Source: Fimenecus sp051881455
GTDB taxonomy: Bacteria; Bacillota; Clostridia; Oscillospirales; Acutalibacteraceae
Reading direction: 5' to 3'
Length of the DNA: 64,000 nt
Assembly (NCBI GenBank): GCA_051881455.1
Contig: JBJEPX010000005.1
Location: 1-64,000, forward strand
The notes beneath the pieces are model-generated. The model was given only the letters and a program-made list of their open reading frames with translations, was not told where the DNA came from and ran no database searches. Both the position numbers and the translations under genes were made by a program. Shown here piece after piece: positions 34,199 to 43,760 of this stretch; the first letter of the stretch is position 1, and each line of letters opens with the position of its first letter.

Positions 34199-35473
34199 AT
34201 GGAAATGAGATGCACTCCCCGAATACTTTCGGGAAAAATCAGGGCAATTTCATCAAAATCCCATGCCCACAGATTGCTTATCTGCGGGGCGCTTGCCGAT
34301 AAGCCCACACAAATCCACTGCAACTGCTTTTCAAAGGATATTGAGGCAACTGTGCAGTGCTTAAAGGCAATGGGGGCGGATATAAAGGCGGAAAATGAGG
34401 TTATAACCGTCACTCCCGCCGCTTTTAACGAAAAAGCAAGTCTTGACTGCGGCGAGAGCGGCTCAACGCTTCGCTTTTTACTACCCGTGGTGTCGGCTCT
34501 GGGTATTGATGCAACAATTTCGGGTCACGGCAGATTGCCGGAGCGTCCTCTTTCCCCTTTAAAAGAGGAAATGGAGAAAAAGGGCGTTTGCTTTCATACA
34601 GGAAGCGATTTTCCCTTGCATATTTCGGGTCGTCTCACGGCAGGAGAGTATGTTCTGGCGGGTAATGTGAGCTCACAGTTTATAAGCGGTCTTTTGTTCT
34701 CACTGCCCTTGCTTGAAGGCGACAGCACAATAAGACTGTTGCCTCCCGTAGAGTCCCGCTCGTATATAAACATAACTCTTTCCGCTCTTTCCCAATTCGG
34801 TATTGAAATAACAGAGCAGGAAAATGTGTATAAAATAAAAGGCGGTCAGAAATATATCTCCCCCTCTGAGATTTCAGTGGATGGCGATTGGTCAAACAGT
34901 TCCTTTTTCCTTTGTGCAGGAGCACTGAGTAAAGACGGCGTAACGGTAACGGGGCTTGATGTAAATTCACCACAAGGGGATAAAAAAATCCTCGATGTGT
35001 TAAAGCGTATGGGCGCGGATGTGAACGTCAGCGACAATGAAATAACAGTTAAGAAAAACAAGCTTATTGGCACAATGGTGGATGCTTCGGATATACCCGA
35101 CGCAGTCCCCGTAATTTCAGTTACGGCGGCTATGTGCGATAAGGGCGTTACTCATATTATAAATGCGGGCAGACTTCGCCTAAAAGAAAGCGACCGTATA
35201 GCATCTGTCAGCGCAATGCTCACGAAGGCAGGCGCGGCTGTCAGCGAAACTGACGATGGGCTTGTAATTTGGGGCGAAAACGAGCTAATCGGCGGCAGAA
35301 TTGAGGGCTGCAACGACCACAGAATAGTAATGGCGGCGGCGGTTTTAAGCTCGCTTTGTCAGTTGCCCGTGGATATAACCGAGGCGGAGGCGGTCAATAA
35401 ATCATACCCCGATTTCTTTAAGGATTTCAACAGCTTGGGAGGTAGTGCAAATGTCATCAATGACGGGAAATAA
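34199..35473 (+). CDS. aroA: EPSP synthase (3-phosphoshikimate 1-carboxyvinyltransferase)
   Basis: A 424-residue enzyme transferring the enolpyruvyl group of PEP to shikimate-3-phosphate. Family motifs are ISSKSHAHRLLICGALAD at the N-terminus, LDCGESGSTLRFLLP in the active site, and LRLKESDRI near the C-terminus. Start codon follows the aroB stop with no gap. The 3' end overlaps aroC by about 23 nt. Confidence 0.95.
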   Translation: MEMRCTPRILSGKIRAISSKSHAHRLLICGALADKPTQIHCNCFSKDIEATVQCLKAMGADIKAENEVITVTPAAFNEKASLDCGESGSTLRFLLPVVSALGIDATISGHGRLPERPLSPLKEEMEKKGVCFHTGSDFPLHISGRLTAGEYVLAGNVSSQFISGLLFSLPLLEGDSTIRLLPPVESRSYINITLSALSQFGIEITEQENVYKIKGGQKYISPSEISVDGDWSNSSFFLCAGALSKDGVTVTGLDVNSPQGDKKILDVLKRMGADVNVSDNEITVKKNKLIGTMVDASDIPDAVPVISVTAAMCDKGVTHIINAGRLRLKESDRIASVSAMLTKAGAAVSETDDGLVIWGENELIGGRIEGCNDHRIVMAAAVLSSLCQLPVDITEAEAVNKSYPDFFKDFNSLGGSANVINDGK

Positions 35474-36515
35474 AATAAAAATATCGGTTTTCGGTCAGTC
35501 CCATTCCGAGGGGATAGGGGTTGTTATAGACTCACTCCCTGCGGGTAAAAAAATTGACCTTGAAAAGGTGTATCATTTTATGGAGCGCCGTGCCCCCGGC
35601 AGAAATATTCTTTCTACACAGAGAAAAGAGGCGGATAAGCCTGAAATCATTTCAGGACTTGTAAACGGCGTTACCTGCGGCGTACCTCTTTGTGCAGTAA
35701 TCCGAAATACCAACACCCGCTCTGCCGATTATAACAACATAGCGGATACACCACGTCCTTCTCACGCCGATTTCAGCGGATTTATGCGTTACAAAGGCTT
35801 TAACGATGTGGCGGGCGGCGGACATTTTTCAGGCAGACTCACCGCTCCACTTTGCTTTGCAGGGGCTGTATGTATGCAGGTTTTGGAGGGAATGGGCATA
35901 AAGATTCAGGCGCATATCCTTAAAATCAAAGATGTGAGCGATGAAAGCTTTAACCCCGTCAGCGTGGCGGAAATGAATATCGGCAAAAAGCCGTTCCCTG
36001 TTATAAACGATAAGGCAGGGGAGAAAATGCGCGCCCAAATTGATAAAGCAAGGCTTGATTGCGATTCCGTAGGCGGAATAATCGAGTGCGCTGTAACGGG
36101 ACTCAGGGCAGGACTTGGCAACCCAATGTTTGACGGCGTTGAAAATATGCTTGCAAAAAATATTTTCGGTATTCCTGCCGTAAAGGGTATAGAGTTCGGT
36201 AACGGCTTCGGGGCGGCAGGACTTTTCGGCAGTGAGAATAACGACGATTTCTGCATTGAAAACGGTGAAATAAAAACCGTTACCAACAACAGCGGCGGAA
36301 TAAACGGCGGAATTACAAACGGTATGCCCATAATTTTCAGAACAGCTTTTAAGCCCACTCCGTCAATTTATAAGGAGCAAAACAGCGTAAGCATAAAGGA
36401 TAAAACGGAAAAGAAACTTAAAATAGAGGGCAGGCATGACCCATGCATCGTCCCCCGTGCCGTTCCCGTTGTTGAGGCAGTAACGGCTTTCACCATTTTA
36501 GATATGATAATGTGA
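35451..36515 (+). CDS. aroC: Chorismate synthase
   Basis: A 354-residue FMN-dependent enzyme that makes chorismate. The start SVFGQSHSEGIGVVID and the segments RRAPG and SGGINGGITNGMPI are characteristic. I use ATG 35451 because GGAGG lies 8 nt upstream; it starts inside aroA. Length is typical of bacterial forms. Confidence 0.95.
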   Translation: MSSMTGNKIKISVFGQSHSEGIGVVIDSLPAGKKIDLEKVYHFMERRAPGRNILSTQRKEADKPEIISGLVNGVTCGVPLCAVIRNTNTRSADYNNIADTPRPSHADFSGFMRYKGFNDVAGGGHFSGRLTAPLCFAGAVCMQVLEGMGIKIQAHILKIKDVSDESFNPVSVAEMNIGKKPFPVINDKAGEKMRAQIDKARLDCDSVGGIIECAVTGLRAGLGNPMFDGVENMLAKNIFGIPAVKGIEFGNGFGAAGLFGSENNDDFCIENGEIKTVTNNSGGINGGITNGMPIIFRTAFKPTPSIYKEQNSVSIKDKTEKKLKIEGRHDPCIVPRAVPVVEAVTAFTILDMIM

Positions 36516-36524
36516 GGATAATTT

Positions 36525-37670
36525 ATGGAAGACCTTTCAAAAACCCGTGAAAAGATAAACGCAATAGATAATCAGATAATTGACCTTTGGAAAGAGAGAA
36601 TGGACGCGGCTCTTGAAGTTGCAAGGTATAAAAAGGAAAACAGTCTGCCAGTTCTCGATTCACGAAGGGAAAAAGAGCTTCTTGACCGTGTTGCCGAAAG
36701 AGCAGGCGAGGGGCTTGAAACGTATGCCAGAGCCCTTTATAACACGGTTATGGGCGTTTCCCGTTCATATCAGCACAAATATCTTTATGAGGGCGGCGAA
36801 ATATCCGAAAAAATTAAATCCGCTCTTGAAAATACTCAACAGCTTTTTCCTCAAAAAGCGATTGTCGCTTGCCAGGGAGTTGAGGGGGCTTATTCGGGGC
36901 TTGCCGCCGAAAAAATTTTTAAATATCCCAATGTGTCGTATTTTAAGAGCTGGTACGATGTGGTGAACGCCGTCCAGAAGGGACTTTGCCGATACGGCGT
37001 TCTGCCCATTGAAAACAGCACGGCAGGCAGTGTCAACGGCGTTTATGACCTTATGGCGGAGCACAATTTCTATATTGTAAGGAGTATCCGCCTTAAAATA
37101 AATCACTGCCTTTTGGCAAACCGTGGCGCAAGCCTTGAAAATATCAAAGAAATTTATTCTCATGAGCAGGCAATAAATCAGTGCAGTGAGTTTTTGCGCA
37201 TTCACAGCGATATAAAGGTAAATGTGTGCGAAAATACCGCCGTTGCCGCAAAAAAGGTTATGGAAAGCGGCAGAACGGATGTTGCGGCAATATCCTCTGA
37301 AAACTGCCGTGAGCTTTATAACCTTTGTGTTGTTTCCGACTCCGTGCAAAATAAAAATAATAACTACACACGCTTTATCTGCATTTCAAAAGAGGCGGAA
37401 ATTTATCCCGGAGCGGATAAAACAAGTATAGTACTCACTCTTCCTCACCGCCCGGGTGCACTTTATCAGGTTTTGGCGGGCTTTTACGCTTTGGGAATCA
37501 ATATAATCAAGCTTGAAAGCCGTCCTATTCAGAATAAGGATTTTGAGTTTATGTTTTATTTTGATGTGGCGGCGTCGGTTTACGATGATGCATTTTATGA
37601 GATTTTAGAGCGGTTGAGTGATGAGTGCGAGTATTTCCATTATCTCGGAAGCTACTCGGAGGTGATGTGA
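36525..37670 (+). CDS. pheA: Bifunctional chorismate mutase/prephenate dehydratase
   Basis: A 381-residue P-protein converting chorismate through prephenate to phenylpyruvate. Order: AroQ-type chorismate mutase (residues 1-90, REKINAIDNQIIDLWKER ... SRREKELLDRV), dehydratase domain (about 110-285, EGAYSGLAAEKIF, LPIENSTAGSVNGVYDL, NNYTRFICI), and an ACT domain (about 298-375, HRPGALYQVLAGF, KLESRPIQ). The ESRP motif in ACT is the usual Phe-binding signature, so feedback inhibition by Phe is expected. The stop overlaps the next gene. Confidence 0.95.
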   Translation: MEDLSKTREKINAIDNQIIDLWKERMDAALEVARYKKENSLPVLDSRREKELLDRVAERAGEGLETYARALYNTVMGVSRSYQHKYLYEGGEISEKIKSALENTQQLFPQKAIVACQGVEGAYSGLAAEKIFKYPNVSYFKSWYDVVNAVQKGLCRYGVLPIENSTAGSVNGVYDLMAEHNFYIVRSIRLKINHCLLANRGASLENIKEIYSHEQAINQCSEFLRIHSDIKVNVCENTAVAAKKVMESGRTDVAAISSENCRELYNLCVVSDSVQNKNNNYTRFICISKEAEIYPGADKTSIVLTLPHRPGALYQVLAGFYALGINIIKLESRPIQNKDFEFMFYFDVAASVYDDAFYEILERLSDECEYFHYLGSYSEVM

Positions 37671-38908
37671 GGGTGTACGGACTTTTGGGCGAGCACCTTG
37701 CTCACAGTTTTTCGCCGCAGATACATAATATGCTGGGCGAATATGAATACAATCTCTTTGAGGTGGAAAAGGAAAGCCTTGAAGAGTTTATGAAAACTCA
37801 TAATTTTGACGGAATAAATGTAACCATACCGTATAAAAAAGCGGTTATGCCTTATCTTGATGTAATTTCTCCTGAGGCGTTAAAAATTGGCTCCGTCAAC
37901 ACCGTAACAGTCCGTGACGGCAAGCTTTACGGCGATAATACGGATTATTTCGGCTTTCTTTATATGGTCAGAAAGAGCGGTATTGAAATCAAGGGCAAAA
38001 AAGCCCTTGTTTTAGGAACGGGCGGAGCTTCGCTTACCGTTATTGCCGTTTTAAAGGATTTGGGATCAGGGGAGATTATAAATATTTCCAGAAACGGCGA
38101 GAATAACTACGGTAATATTTCACGCCACAGTGATGCGGAAATAATTGTCAATACCACTCCTGTGGGAATGTACCCCAATAATCTTCAAAGCGCCGTGGAT
38201 ATAAGCATTTTCCCAAAGCTTTGCGGTGTACTTGATATAATTTACAATCCTCTTAAAACCAAGCTTATCCTTGAAGCCGAGGAAAAAGGAATACCGTGCG
38301 CCGCAGGCCTTTCAATGCTGGTGGCGCAGGCAAAAAAGGCAAACGAAATATTCTTTGGCAGAGCACTTCCCGACAGTGTTTGCGAAAAAATTGAGAATAT
38401 TTTAAGAAGTAAATTCCAAAATATCGTGCTTGTGGGTATGGCAGGGTGCGGAAAATCCACCGTGGGCAAGGATCTTGCCGAAATGCTTTGCAAGGATTTT
38501 GCGGACACCGATGAAATGATTGAACAACAAGAAAAATGCCCCCTTCCCCAAATTATCGGAGAAAAGGGCGAGGAATATTTCAGAAAATGCGAGAGCGAAG
38601 CCGTGAAAAAAGCAGGCATGGAGAAAGGCTGTGTAATAGCAACGGGCGGCGGCGTTGTAACAAGGGAAGAAAACTTGTTTCCCTTGCGGCAAAACGGAAT
38701 TATAGTATTTATAAACCGTGACGCGGAAAAACTGCCCACACAGGGCAGACCGCTTTCACAGAAAATGGGAGTAAAAGCGCTGTATGAAAGGCGACTGCCC
38801 CTTTACAGAGTTTTTGCCCATATTGAAATTGACGGTAACGGCACAGTAGAGGAAACGGCGAAGCTAATAGAAAGGGAGATAAAAAAGTATGAAAATTCTT
38901 GTAATTAA
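37667..38908 (+). CDS. aroE-aroK: Shikimate dehydrogenase-shikimate kinase fusion
   Basis: A 413-residue fusion covering two steps of the pathway. The N-terminal about 250 residues are shikimate dehydrogenase (YGLLGEHLAHSFSPQIHNM, NVTIPYKKAV with the catalytic Lys, DNTDYFGF, VLGTGGAS). The C-terminal about 155 residues are shikimate kinase with P-loop GMAGCGKST, DTDEMIE, and the GGGVVTR segment. GTG 37667 forms a GTGA overlap with pheA. GTG 37673 is equally possible, being 10 nt from GGAGG. ATG 37625 lies inside pheA and is unlikely. No separate aroE or aroK is in the operon. Confidence 0.93.
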   Translation: MRVYGLLGEHLAHSFSPQIHNMLGEYEYNLFEVEKESLEEFMKTHNFDGINVTIPYKKAVMPYLDVISPEALKIGSVNTVTVRDGKLYGDNTDYFGFLYMVRKSGIEIKGKKALVLGTGGASLTVIAVLKDLGSGEIINISRNGENNYGNISRHSDAEIIVNTTPVGMYPNNLQSAVDISIFPKLCGVLDIIYNPLKTKLILEAEEKGIPCAAGLSMLVAQAKKANEIFFGRALPDSVCEKIENILRSKFQNIVLVGMAGCGKSTVGKDLAEMLCKDFADTDEMIEQQEKCPLPQIIGEKGEEYFRKCESEAVKKAGMEKGCVIATGGGVVTREENLFPLRQNGIIVFINRDAEKLPTQGRPLSQKMGVKALYERRLPLYRVFAHIEIDGNGTVEETAKLIEREIKKYENSCN

Positions 38909-39320
38909 CGGGCCCAATCTTAATCTGCTTGGTATCCGTGAACCTACTATTTACGGCGGCGAAACATATGAAACTCTGCTTTTAAAGATTGATGAATGGG
39001 CAAAGGAGCTTGGCTGTGAAGTGAAGTGCTTTCAGTCCAATCATGAGGGCGGTATAGTAGATGAAATTCACGCCGCTCTCGGGCAGTTTGACGGCATTGT
39101 AATAAATGCAGGAGCATACACTCATACAAGCATTGCAATTCTTGACGCGCTCAAAGCCGTTTCCATTCCTGCGGTGGAGGTGCATATCTCCGACCTTTCA
39201 AAGCGTGAGGATTTCCGCCAGATTTCCTATCTTGGGTTGGCTTGCTGTGAGCATTTTGTGGGCTTCGGTACGAACGGCTACCGAATGGCAATGGAATACC
39301 TTTGCAATAATTATAATTAA
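38889..39320 (+). CDS. aroQ: Type II 3-dehydroquinate dehydratase
   Basis: A 143-residue dehydroquinase that makes 3-dehydroshikimate. Clear motifs are INGPNLNLLGIREPTIYG with the catalytic Tyr, FQSNHEGGIVDEIH, NAGAYTHTSIAI and EVHISDLSKREDFR. The start overlaps aroEK by 20 nt. It is the last gene before a terminator and completes the pathway, so all enzymes from DAHP to phenylpyruvate and hydroxyphenylpyruvate are in one operon. Confidence 0.96.
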   Translation: MKILVINGPNLNLLGIREPTIYGGETYETLLLKIDEWAKELGCEVKCFQSNHEGGIVDEIHAALGQFDGIVINAGAYTHTSIAILDALKAVSIPAVEVHISDLSKREDFRQISYLGLACCEHFVGFGTNGYRMAMEYLCNNYN

Positions 39321-39333
39321 GAAAGTATAATCA

Positions 39334-39374
39334 AAAAAATCCGTGCTTCTCTTTGTAGAAACACGGTTTTTTTT
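39334..39374 (+). terminator. Terminator of the aro operon
   Basis: CCGTG (39341-39345) with inner TTCT/AGAA and CACGG (39362-39366) form an interrupted stem, preceded by A7 and followed by T8, so it could work in both directions. Confidence 0.75.
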
Positions 39375-39386
39375 GATGATTTGTTT

Positions 39387-40718
39387 TTAATGTGCGTCTT
39401 TACCCGCAAAGCGGATAAGCTCCAAATCGGGGCAGTTTTCGTGGTCTATTGCAAAGGCGTAATCGTCACAAATATTTCCCCACTCTACGCAGGATTTTTC
39501 GATTGTGACATTCTTTGCGTTTCTGATATAAAAGCCCGAATTTTTCGCCTTTTCCACACCGTATTCAAGGCAGGGGCGCAAATCGTACAGTCCGCAGTCC
39601 CATTTTGAGGTTTTTGAAAGAGTTACACTTACATTTTCAAAGGTGACATTTTCAATCATATTGTCCTTTGTACCGTGAATGAGCACTCCGTTTTCGCCCT
39701 TGCAGGTGATATTTCTGAAACGAATATTTTTAATCTTGCCCGATTTTGTATTTTCGTCACGGTTAAAGGTGGTAATAACTATGGGCTCTGCCGTTCCCCA
39801 CCAATCGGGGCAAAAACGGCGTGTTTCAATAATGCAGTTTGAATATGTAACATTTTCAACATTGCCGCCGTCACGGATTTGTATTGAAAGTCCGCGGTTG
39901 CTCTTTGAAATTATACAGTTATCCACAATTACATTGCGGAAATCCCCCACGCCCTCAGTGCCTATTTTAATCGCCGCCGAGGTGGAAATAAGCGTGCAGT
40001 TTGATATTATTATATTCTCGCATGGACCGTATTCCGAATTTCCCTTTGAGGTTTTAAGGCATATGCAATCGTCGGCACACTCCACATGACAGCCTAAAAT
40101 CCGCACATTGGAGCAATGGTCGGGGTCAATACCGTCGGAATTTGCCACATCAAGGTCATTTAAAATCCGTATCTCGGAAATCAGCACATCGTCGCATCCG
40201 GCAGGGTGAAGCGTCCAGAAAGGCGCGTCAACTATTGTAATATTTTTAAAAGTTATATGATTGCTTTTTTCAATGTATATAACGGTTGGGCGGGGATAAA
40301 AATTGCCCGTTACATAGTATTTATCTTTACGCTCAACAAATGCGTGACCGTTGGCGTCGATTGTGCCCTCGCCCGTGATTGAACAGCCGTCCGCCTCAAA
40401 GCCGTATATAAAGCAAAAAGAGGGTTTCCCCGTAACAGGGTTGCCTATAAGGGTATTTGTTTTGTCGTTGATAAAATTACAGGGGCGAAAATAACCGTCA
40501 ATGTTGTCCGTCGCTTTAAGGCGCGAGCCCTTTTGCAGGTGAAGCTCAACATTTTTCTTGATTCTTATTGAATCGGAAAAATATGTTTTGCCTGATGTGA
40601 GCACCACCGTTCCTCCGCCGTTTTCAAAAGCTTTGTCAATGGCAGACTGAATAGCCGCACAGTCGTTATGCGCGCTGTCGCCCACAGCACCGAAATCCTC
40701 GGGATAAAAATACAGCAT
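39387..40718 (-). CDS. GH28 polygalacturonase-like enzyme
   Basis: A 443-residue right-handed beta-helix hydrolase of family 28, probably cutting pectic galacturonan oligomers. Catalytic signatures are NSDGIDPD and ADDCICLK (the three active-site Asp), then the loop IGTEGVGD and the binding RGLSIQIRDG. There is no signal peptide, so it probably acts inside the cell on imported fragments. I use ATG 40716-40718 because GGAGGAG lies just upstream. The frame extends 23 codons further with a hydrophobic stretch but has no site there. It is monocistronic and converges on the aro operon. Confidence 0.88.
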   Translation of the reverse strand: MLYFYPEDFGAVGDSAHNDCAAIQSAIDKAFENGGGTVVLTSGKTYFSDSIRIKKNVELHLQKGSRLKATDNIDGYFRPCNFINDKTNTLIGNPVTGKPSFCFIYGFEADGCSITGEGTIDANGHAFVERKDKYYVTGNFYPRPTVIYIEKSNHITFKNITIVDAPFWTLHPAGCDDVLISEIRILNDLDVANSDGIDPDHCSNVRILGCHVECADDCICLKTSKGNSEYGPCENIIISNCTLISTSAAIKIGTEGVGDFRNVIVDNCIISKSNRGLSIQIRDGGNVENVTYSNCIIETRRFCPDWWGTAEPIVITTFNRDENTKSGKIKNIRFRNITCKGENGVLIHGTKDNMIENVTFENVSVTLSKTSKWDCGLYDLRPCLEYGVEKAKNSGFYIRNAKNVTIEKSCVEWGNICDDYAFAIDHENCPDLELIRFAGKDAH

Positions 40719-40926
40719 AATACTCCTCCGTAATTTCATAAATATCGAAAAAAGTATAACACAATAAAACAGGAATAACAATATCAAATAATGTAAACGA
40801 TAAATTTTTCACTAACATACAGACCTATGCTGTATTTTTAAAAATCCGTTGTATCCGCAAGTGTTTACTTGCTTTTTGCTGTTTGTTGACGGTTTAATAT
40901 GTCATAAAAAGTTAAAAATTCGGTAA

Positions 40927-40955
40927 TTGACAAAACAAACAGGCTGTGATAAATT
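40927..40955 (+). promoter_or_regulatory. Sigma-A promoter of the GtrA pair
   Basis: TTGACA (40927-40932), 17-nt spacer, TAAATT (40950-40955) with an upstream TG. The start codon is 45 nt downstream. Confidence 0.75.
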
Positions 40956-41000
40956 AAAATGGGGTTGATTGGACAAAGATTCTGTTTGAAGGAGTTTTAT

Positions 41001-41507
41001 ATGAAAGAAAAACTAACGGCTTTTACTGAAAAACACAAAGAAATATGGAAGTTCATTAAATTTGCCTTTACGGGTGCCAGCACATCAATTTTGGAGATGG
41101 CGGTTTATGCTGTTCTTCAATACGGCATTTTCCGTTCCTTGCAGGGCGTTCCTGTGGAAAACAGCCCTGTGCTTGAATTTTTGGGAATAGAATACAAAGG
41201 CTATATGTATTCCTATTTCATATCGGCGGTAATCGGCTATGCGGCGGCGTTTATTATGAACCGTAAGCTTACCTTTAAGTCGGATGCAAATCCCATTGCT
41301 TCAAGCATTATGTATGCCGTTATGGTGCTTTGCACAATCGTTTTCAACACCTGGTTCGGCGCATTCCTGGGAACATGGATTACAAGAAACGGCTGGAACA
41401 ATTTCTGGGTTGATATGCTTGTAAAGCTCATTGTAATGACCGTACCCACAATATGGACATATCCTCTCAGCCGATTCGTAATTCACAGAAAGAAAAAGGA
41501 CGCATAA
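41001..41507 (+). CDS. GtrA-family membrane protein
   Basis: A 168-residue four-helix membrane protein of the GtrA family, which is linked to flipping or handling polyprenyl-linked sugars during surface polysaccharide modification. Family features are FIKFAFTGASTSILEMAVYAVL, the NRKLTF motif, and the C-terminal VPTIWTYPLSRFV. ATG 41001 has AAGGAG upstream. The next gene encodes a close paralog (both share IEYKGYxYSYxIS), so this is a tandem duplication. Confidence 0.85.
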   Translation: MKEKLTAFTEKHKEIWKFIKFAFTGASTSILEMAVYAVLQYGIFRSLQGVPVENSPVLEFLGIEYKGYMYSYFISAVIGYAAAFIMNRKLTFKSDANPIASSIMYAVMVLCTIVFNTWFGAFLGTWITRNGWNNFWVDMLVKLIVMTVPTIWTYPLSRFVIHRKKKDA

Positions 41508-41513
41508 ATTCAA

Positions 41514-42845
41514 ATGGAAAAAACCGAACATCAGTCTTTCACGATTCGCCACCCCGAGCTGTGGAAATTCATAAAATTCAATATATGCATTGTGGTAACA
41601 ACGGCACTTGATTTGTGCATATATATGTTTCTACTTTATAATGTTTTTGATGAGCTTAACGCTGTGCCCGTTACCGATAATGCGCTTCTGCACTTTATGG
41701 GCATTGAATATAAGGGGTATCTTTATTCCTATGCAATATCTACAACTGTCGGTTATGTTGCGGCGTATCTTATCAACCGAAAGCTTACCTTTCATTCCAA
41801 TGTGAACGCCGCTTTTTCAAGCTTTTTGTATGTGCTGATGGTAACGCTCACAATTATGTTTGACTCATGGCTGGGCTCGGTTGTGGGCACAATCATGGTA
41901 AACAACGGGTGGAGCACGCCTATTACCGAAATAATTGCAAAATGTATTATTATAAATGTACCTACTATTTGGACATATCCCTTGGAGCGATATGTAATTC
42001 AGCGGCAAAAAAAACCTAAAATACGACTGCTTGCCACGGATTTGGACGGTACTCTTCTCCATGATGACGGCACTGTAAGTCCGGAAAATCTTTCCGCAAT
42101 GGAAAAGGCCGCGAAAGAGGGGGCGTTTGTCGTACCCACAACGGGAAGAAGCTTTTATGAAATGCCCGAAATACTGCGTACAAAAAAGCCATATACCCAT
42201 TGTATCTGCTCCAACGGTGCCGTGTGCTTTGACCGTGACGGAAAAGTACTGTTTGAACATACCTTTCCCGCAGAATTGACTAACAGACTTTTTGCAATAT
42301 TGTCGGAATATGACACTATGGTTGAAATATATGCCGACGGCATTCCACAGACCGAACAGCGCTTTTTGAATAAAGAAGCATACGACTATTTCAGAATAGA
42401 AGAAAATTATCACACCGTTATGGACGAGACCCGAAAGGGACACGCGGATTCTCGCGCCCTTTTAAACGCTTGTGAAAGCTGTGCAGAGATGTTCAATATA
42501 TTTTTCCGTGACGAAAATGAGCGCAAGGAAGCCTTCCGGCGTATCGGCGCAATGCCGGAGGTGGTTTTGACCACATCAATGCAAAGCAATATGGAAATTT
42601 TGCAGGCAAATGTAACAAAAGGCTCTGCACTCATGGCTCTGTGCAAACAGCTTAAAGTTAAAAAGAGCCGGTGTGTCGCCATGGGTGACAGCCGCAATGA
42701 TTTGACAATGTTTGAGGCTGTGGGAACGCCCCTTGCGGTGGAAAACGCCTGCGACGAGCTTAAAAAATTGTCGGCAGAGGTCATTTGCAGTAATGAAGAT
42801 AACGCATTTGCTTATGCTGTGGAGAAGTATCTCAAAAGAGGTTGA
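41514..42845 (+). CDS. GtrA domain fused to a Cof-type HAD phosphatase
   Basis: A 443-residue fusion. Residues 1-165 are a GtrA-family membrane domain very similar to the preceding protein (GIEYKGYLYSYAIS, LINRKLTFHS, NVPTIWTYPLERYV). Residues about 170-443 are a HAD hydrolase of the Cof/IIB type with motif I LATDLDGTLLHDDG, motif II PTTGRS, the Lys KGSALMALCK, and motif IV MGDSRNDLTMF. The active site would face the cytoplasm. I know both families separately; the fusion suggests a phosphatase acting on the sugar phosphate or lipid carrier handled by GtrA. The frame is continuous, with no sign of a sequencing join. Confidence 0.85.
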   Translation: MEKTEHQSFTIRHPELWKFIKFNICIVVTTALDLCIYMFLLYNVFDELNAVPVTDNALLHFMGIEYKGYLYSYAISTTVGYVAAYLINRKLTFHSNVNAAFSSFLYVLMVTLTIMFDSWLGSVVGTIMVNNGWSTPITEIIAKCIIINVPTIWTYPLERYVIQRQKKPKIRLLATDLDGTLLHDDGTVSPENLSAMEKAAKEGAFVVPTTGRSFYEMPEILRTKKPYTHCICSNGAVCFDRDGKVLFEHTFPAELTNRLFAILSEYDTMVEIYADGIPQTEQRFLNKEAYDYFRIEENYHTVMDETRKGHADSRALLNACESCAEMFNIFFRDENERKEAFRRIGAMPEVVLTTSMQSNMEILQANVTKGSALMALCKQLKVKKSRCVAMGDSRNDLTMFEAVGTPLAVENACDELKKLSAEVICSNEDNAFAYAVEKYLKRG

Positions 42846-42848
42846 TTT

Positions 42849-43724
42849 ATGAGCGAAAACCGAAGTCGTATTCATTTTTTGAACACAGGAATGTCAGATT
42901 GCATTTTGCTTGAAAGCAACGGGCATTTTGCTTTGATTGACGCGGCTGAGGATACGGATTTTCCTGCCGATAAGTCCCATCTTAATACAGGCGGATATGA
43001 ACAGCGCGTGGTGGATTATCTGCTTAATAACTGCCGCGGGGCGGACGGAACCGTGTATCTTGATTTTGTATTGGGAACTCATGCTCATTCCGACCATTTA
43101 GGCGGTTTTGATACCGTTATACTGCACCCCGAAATTTGCGTGGGAGGAGCGTATCTGCGCCCTTATGATGAAAATAAAGTTTTCGTAATGGAGCGAATCC
43201 GCTGGGATAACACAGAGGTTTACAATCAGATGATGGAGGCTCTCACGAAAACAAAAACGCCCGTTTATACGGATTTTGACGGAAAAACCGTTGAAATGGG
43301 CGATTTTAAAATAACCTTTTATTACTGCGGCAAAGGATCCGAAAAAAGCATTTTTAAATACGGCGAGAATATACACACCGTAGTAACTCTTGCGGAATGT
43401 AACGGCACGAAAGCCCTGCTTGCAGGCGATATGAACTACAAGGCAGGCGACGAGCGCCGCATCGGAAATATAGTGGGCAAGGTGGATTTGTTGAAAGTGG
43501 GACACCACGGTGTGTTCGGCTCAACCTCATCTCGTTTCTTGCGGAAAACCGCTCCGAAAATTGCCGTTGTCACAAATTCATTGAAAAGAATGTATCCCGA
43601 TGTGCGCTTAAAACTGCGCCGTTCACATACGGAATTGCATACAACGGTGGAGGAAAACGGTATCATCGCCGCCCTCGGGGCAAACGGTGAAATAAAACTG
43701 AAAACCGATATTCATAAAGAATAA
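42849..43724 (+). CDS. Metallo-beta-lactamase-fold hydrolase (ComEC-C-like)
   Basis: A 291-residue soluble MBL-fold protein. The metal motif is GTHAHSDHLGGF, with further ligands in LLAGDMN and KVGHHGVFGS. The pattern matches the C-terminal nuclease-like domain of ComEC and related stand-alone hydrolases. It starts 4 nt after the GtrA-HAD gene and is probably cotranscribed. Substrate unknown. Confidence 0.8.
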   Translation: MSENRSRIHFLNTGMSDCILLESNGHFALIDAAEDTDFPADKSHLNTGGYEQRVVDYLLNNCRGADGTVYLDFVLGTHAHSDHLGGFDTVILHPEICVGGAYLRPYDENKVFVMERIRWDNTEVYNQMMEALTKTKTPVYTDFDGKTVEMGDFKITFYYCGKGSEKSIFKYGENIHTVVTLAECNGTKALLAGDMNYKAGDERRIGNIVGKVDLLKVGHHGVFGSTSSRFLRKTAPKIAVVTNSLKRMYPDVRLKLRRSHTELHTTVEENGIIAALGANGEIKLKTDIHKE

Positions 43725-43731
43725 AAGAGCA

Positions 43732-43755
43732 GGGAACGCTTGGCAAAGCGTTCCC
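43732..43755. terminator. Terminator between convergent units
   Basis: GGGAACGCTT (43732-43741) and AAGCGTTCCC (43746-43755) form a perfect 10-bp stem with a 4-nt loop. Confidence 0.75.
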
Positions 43756-43760
43756 TTAAT

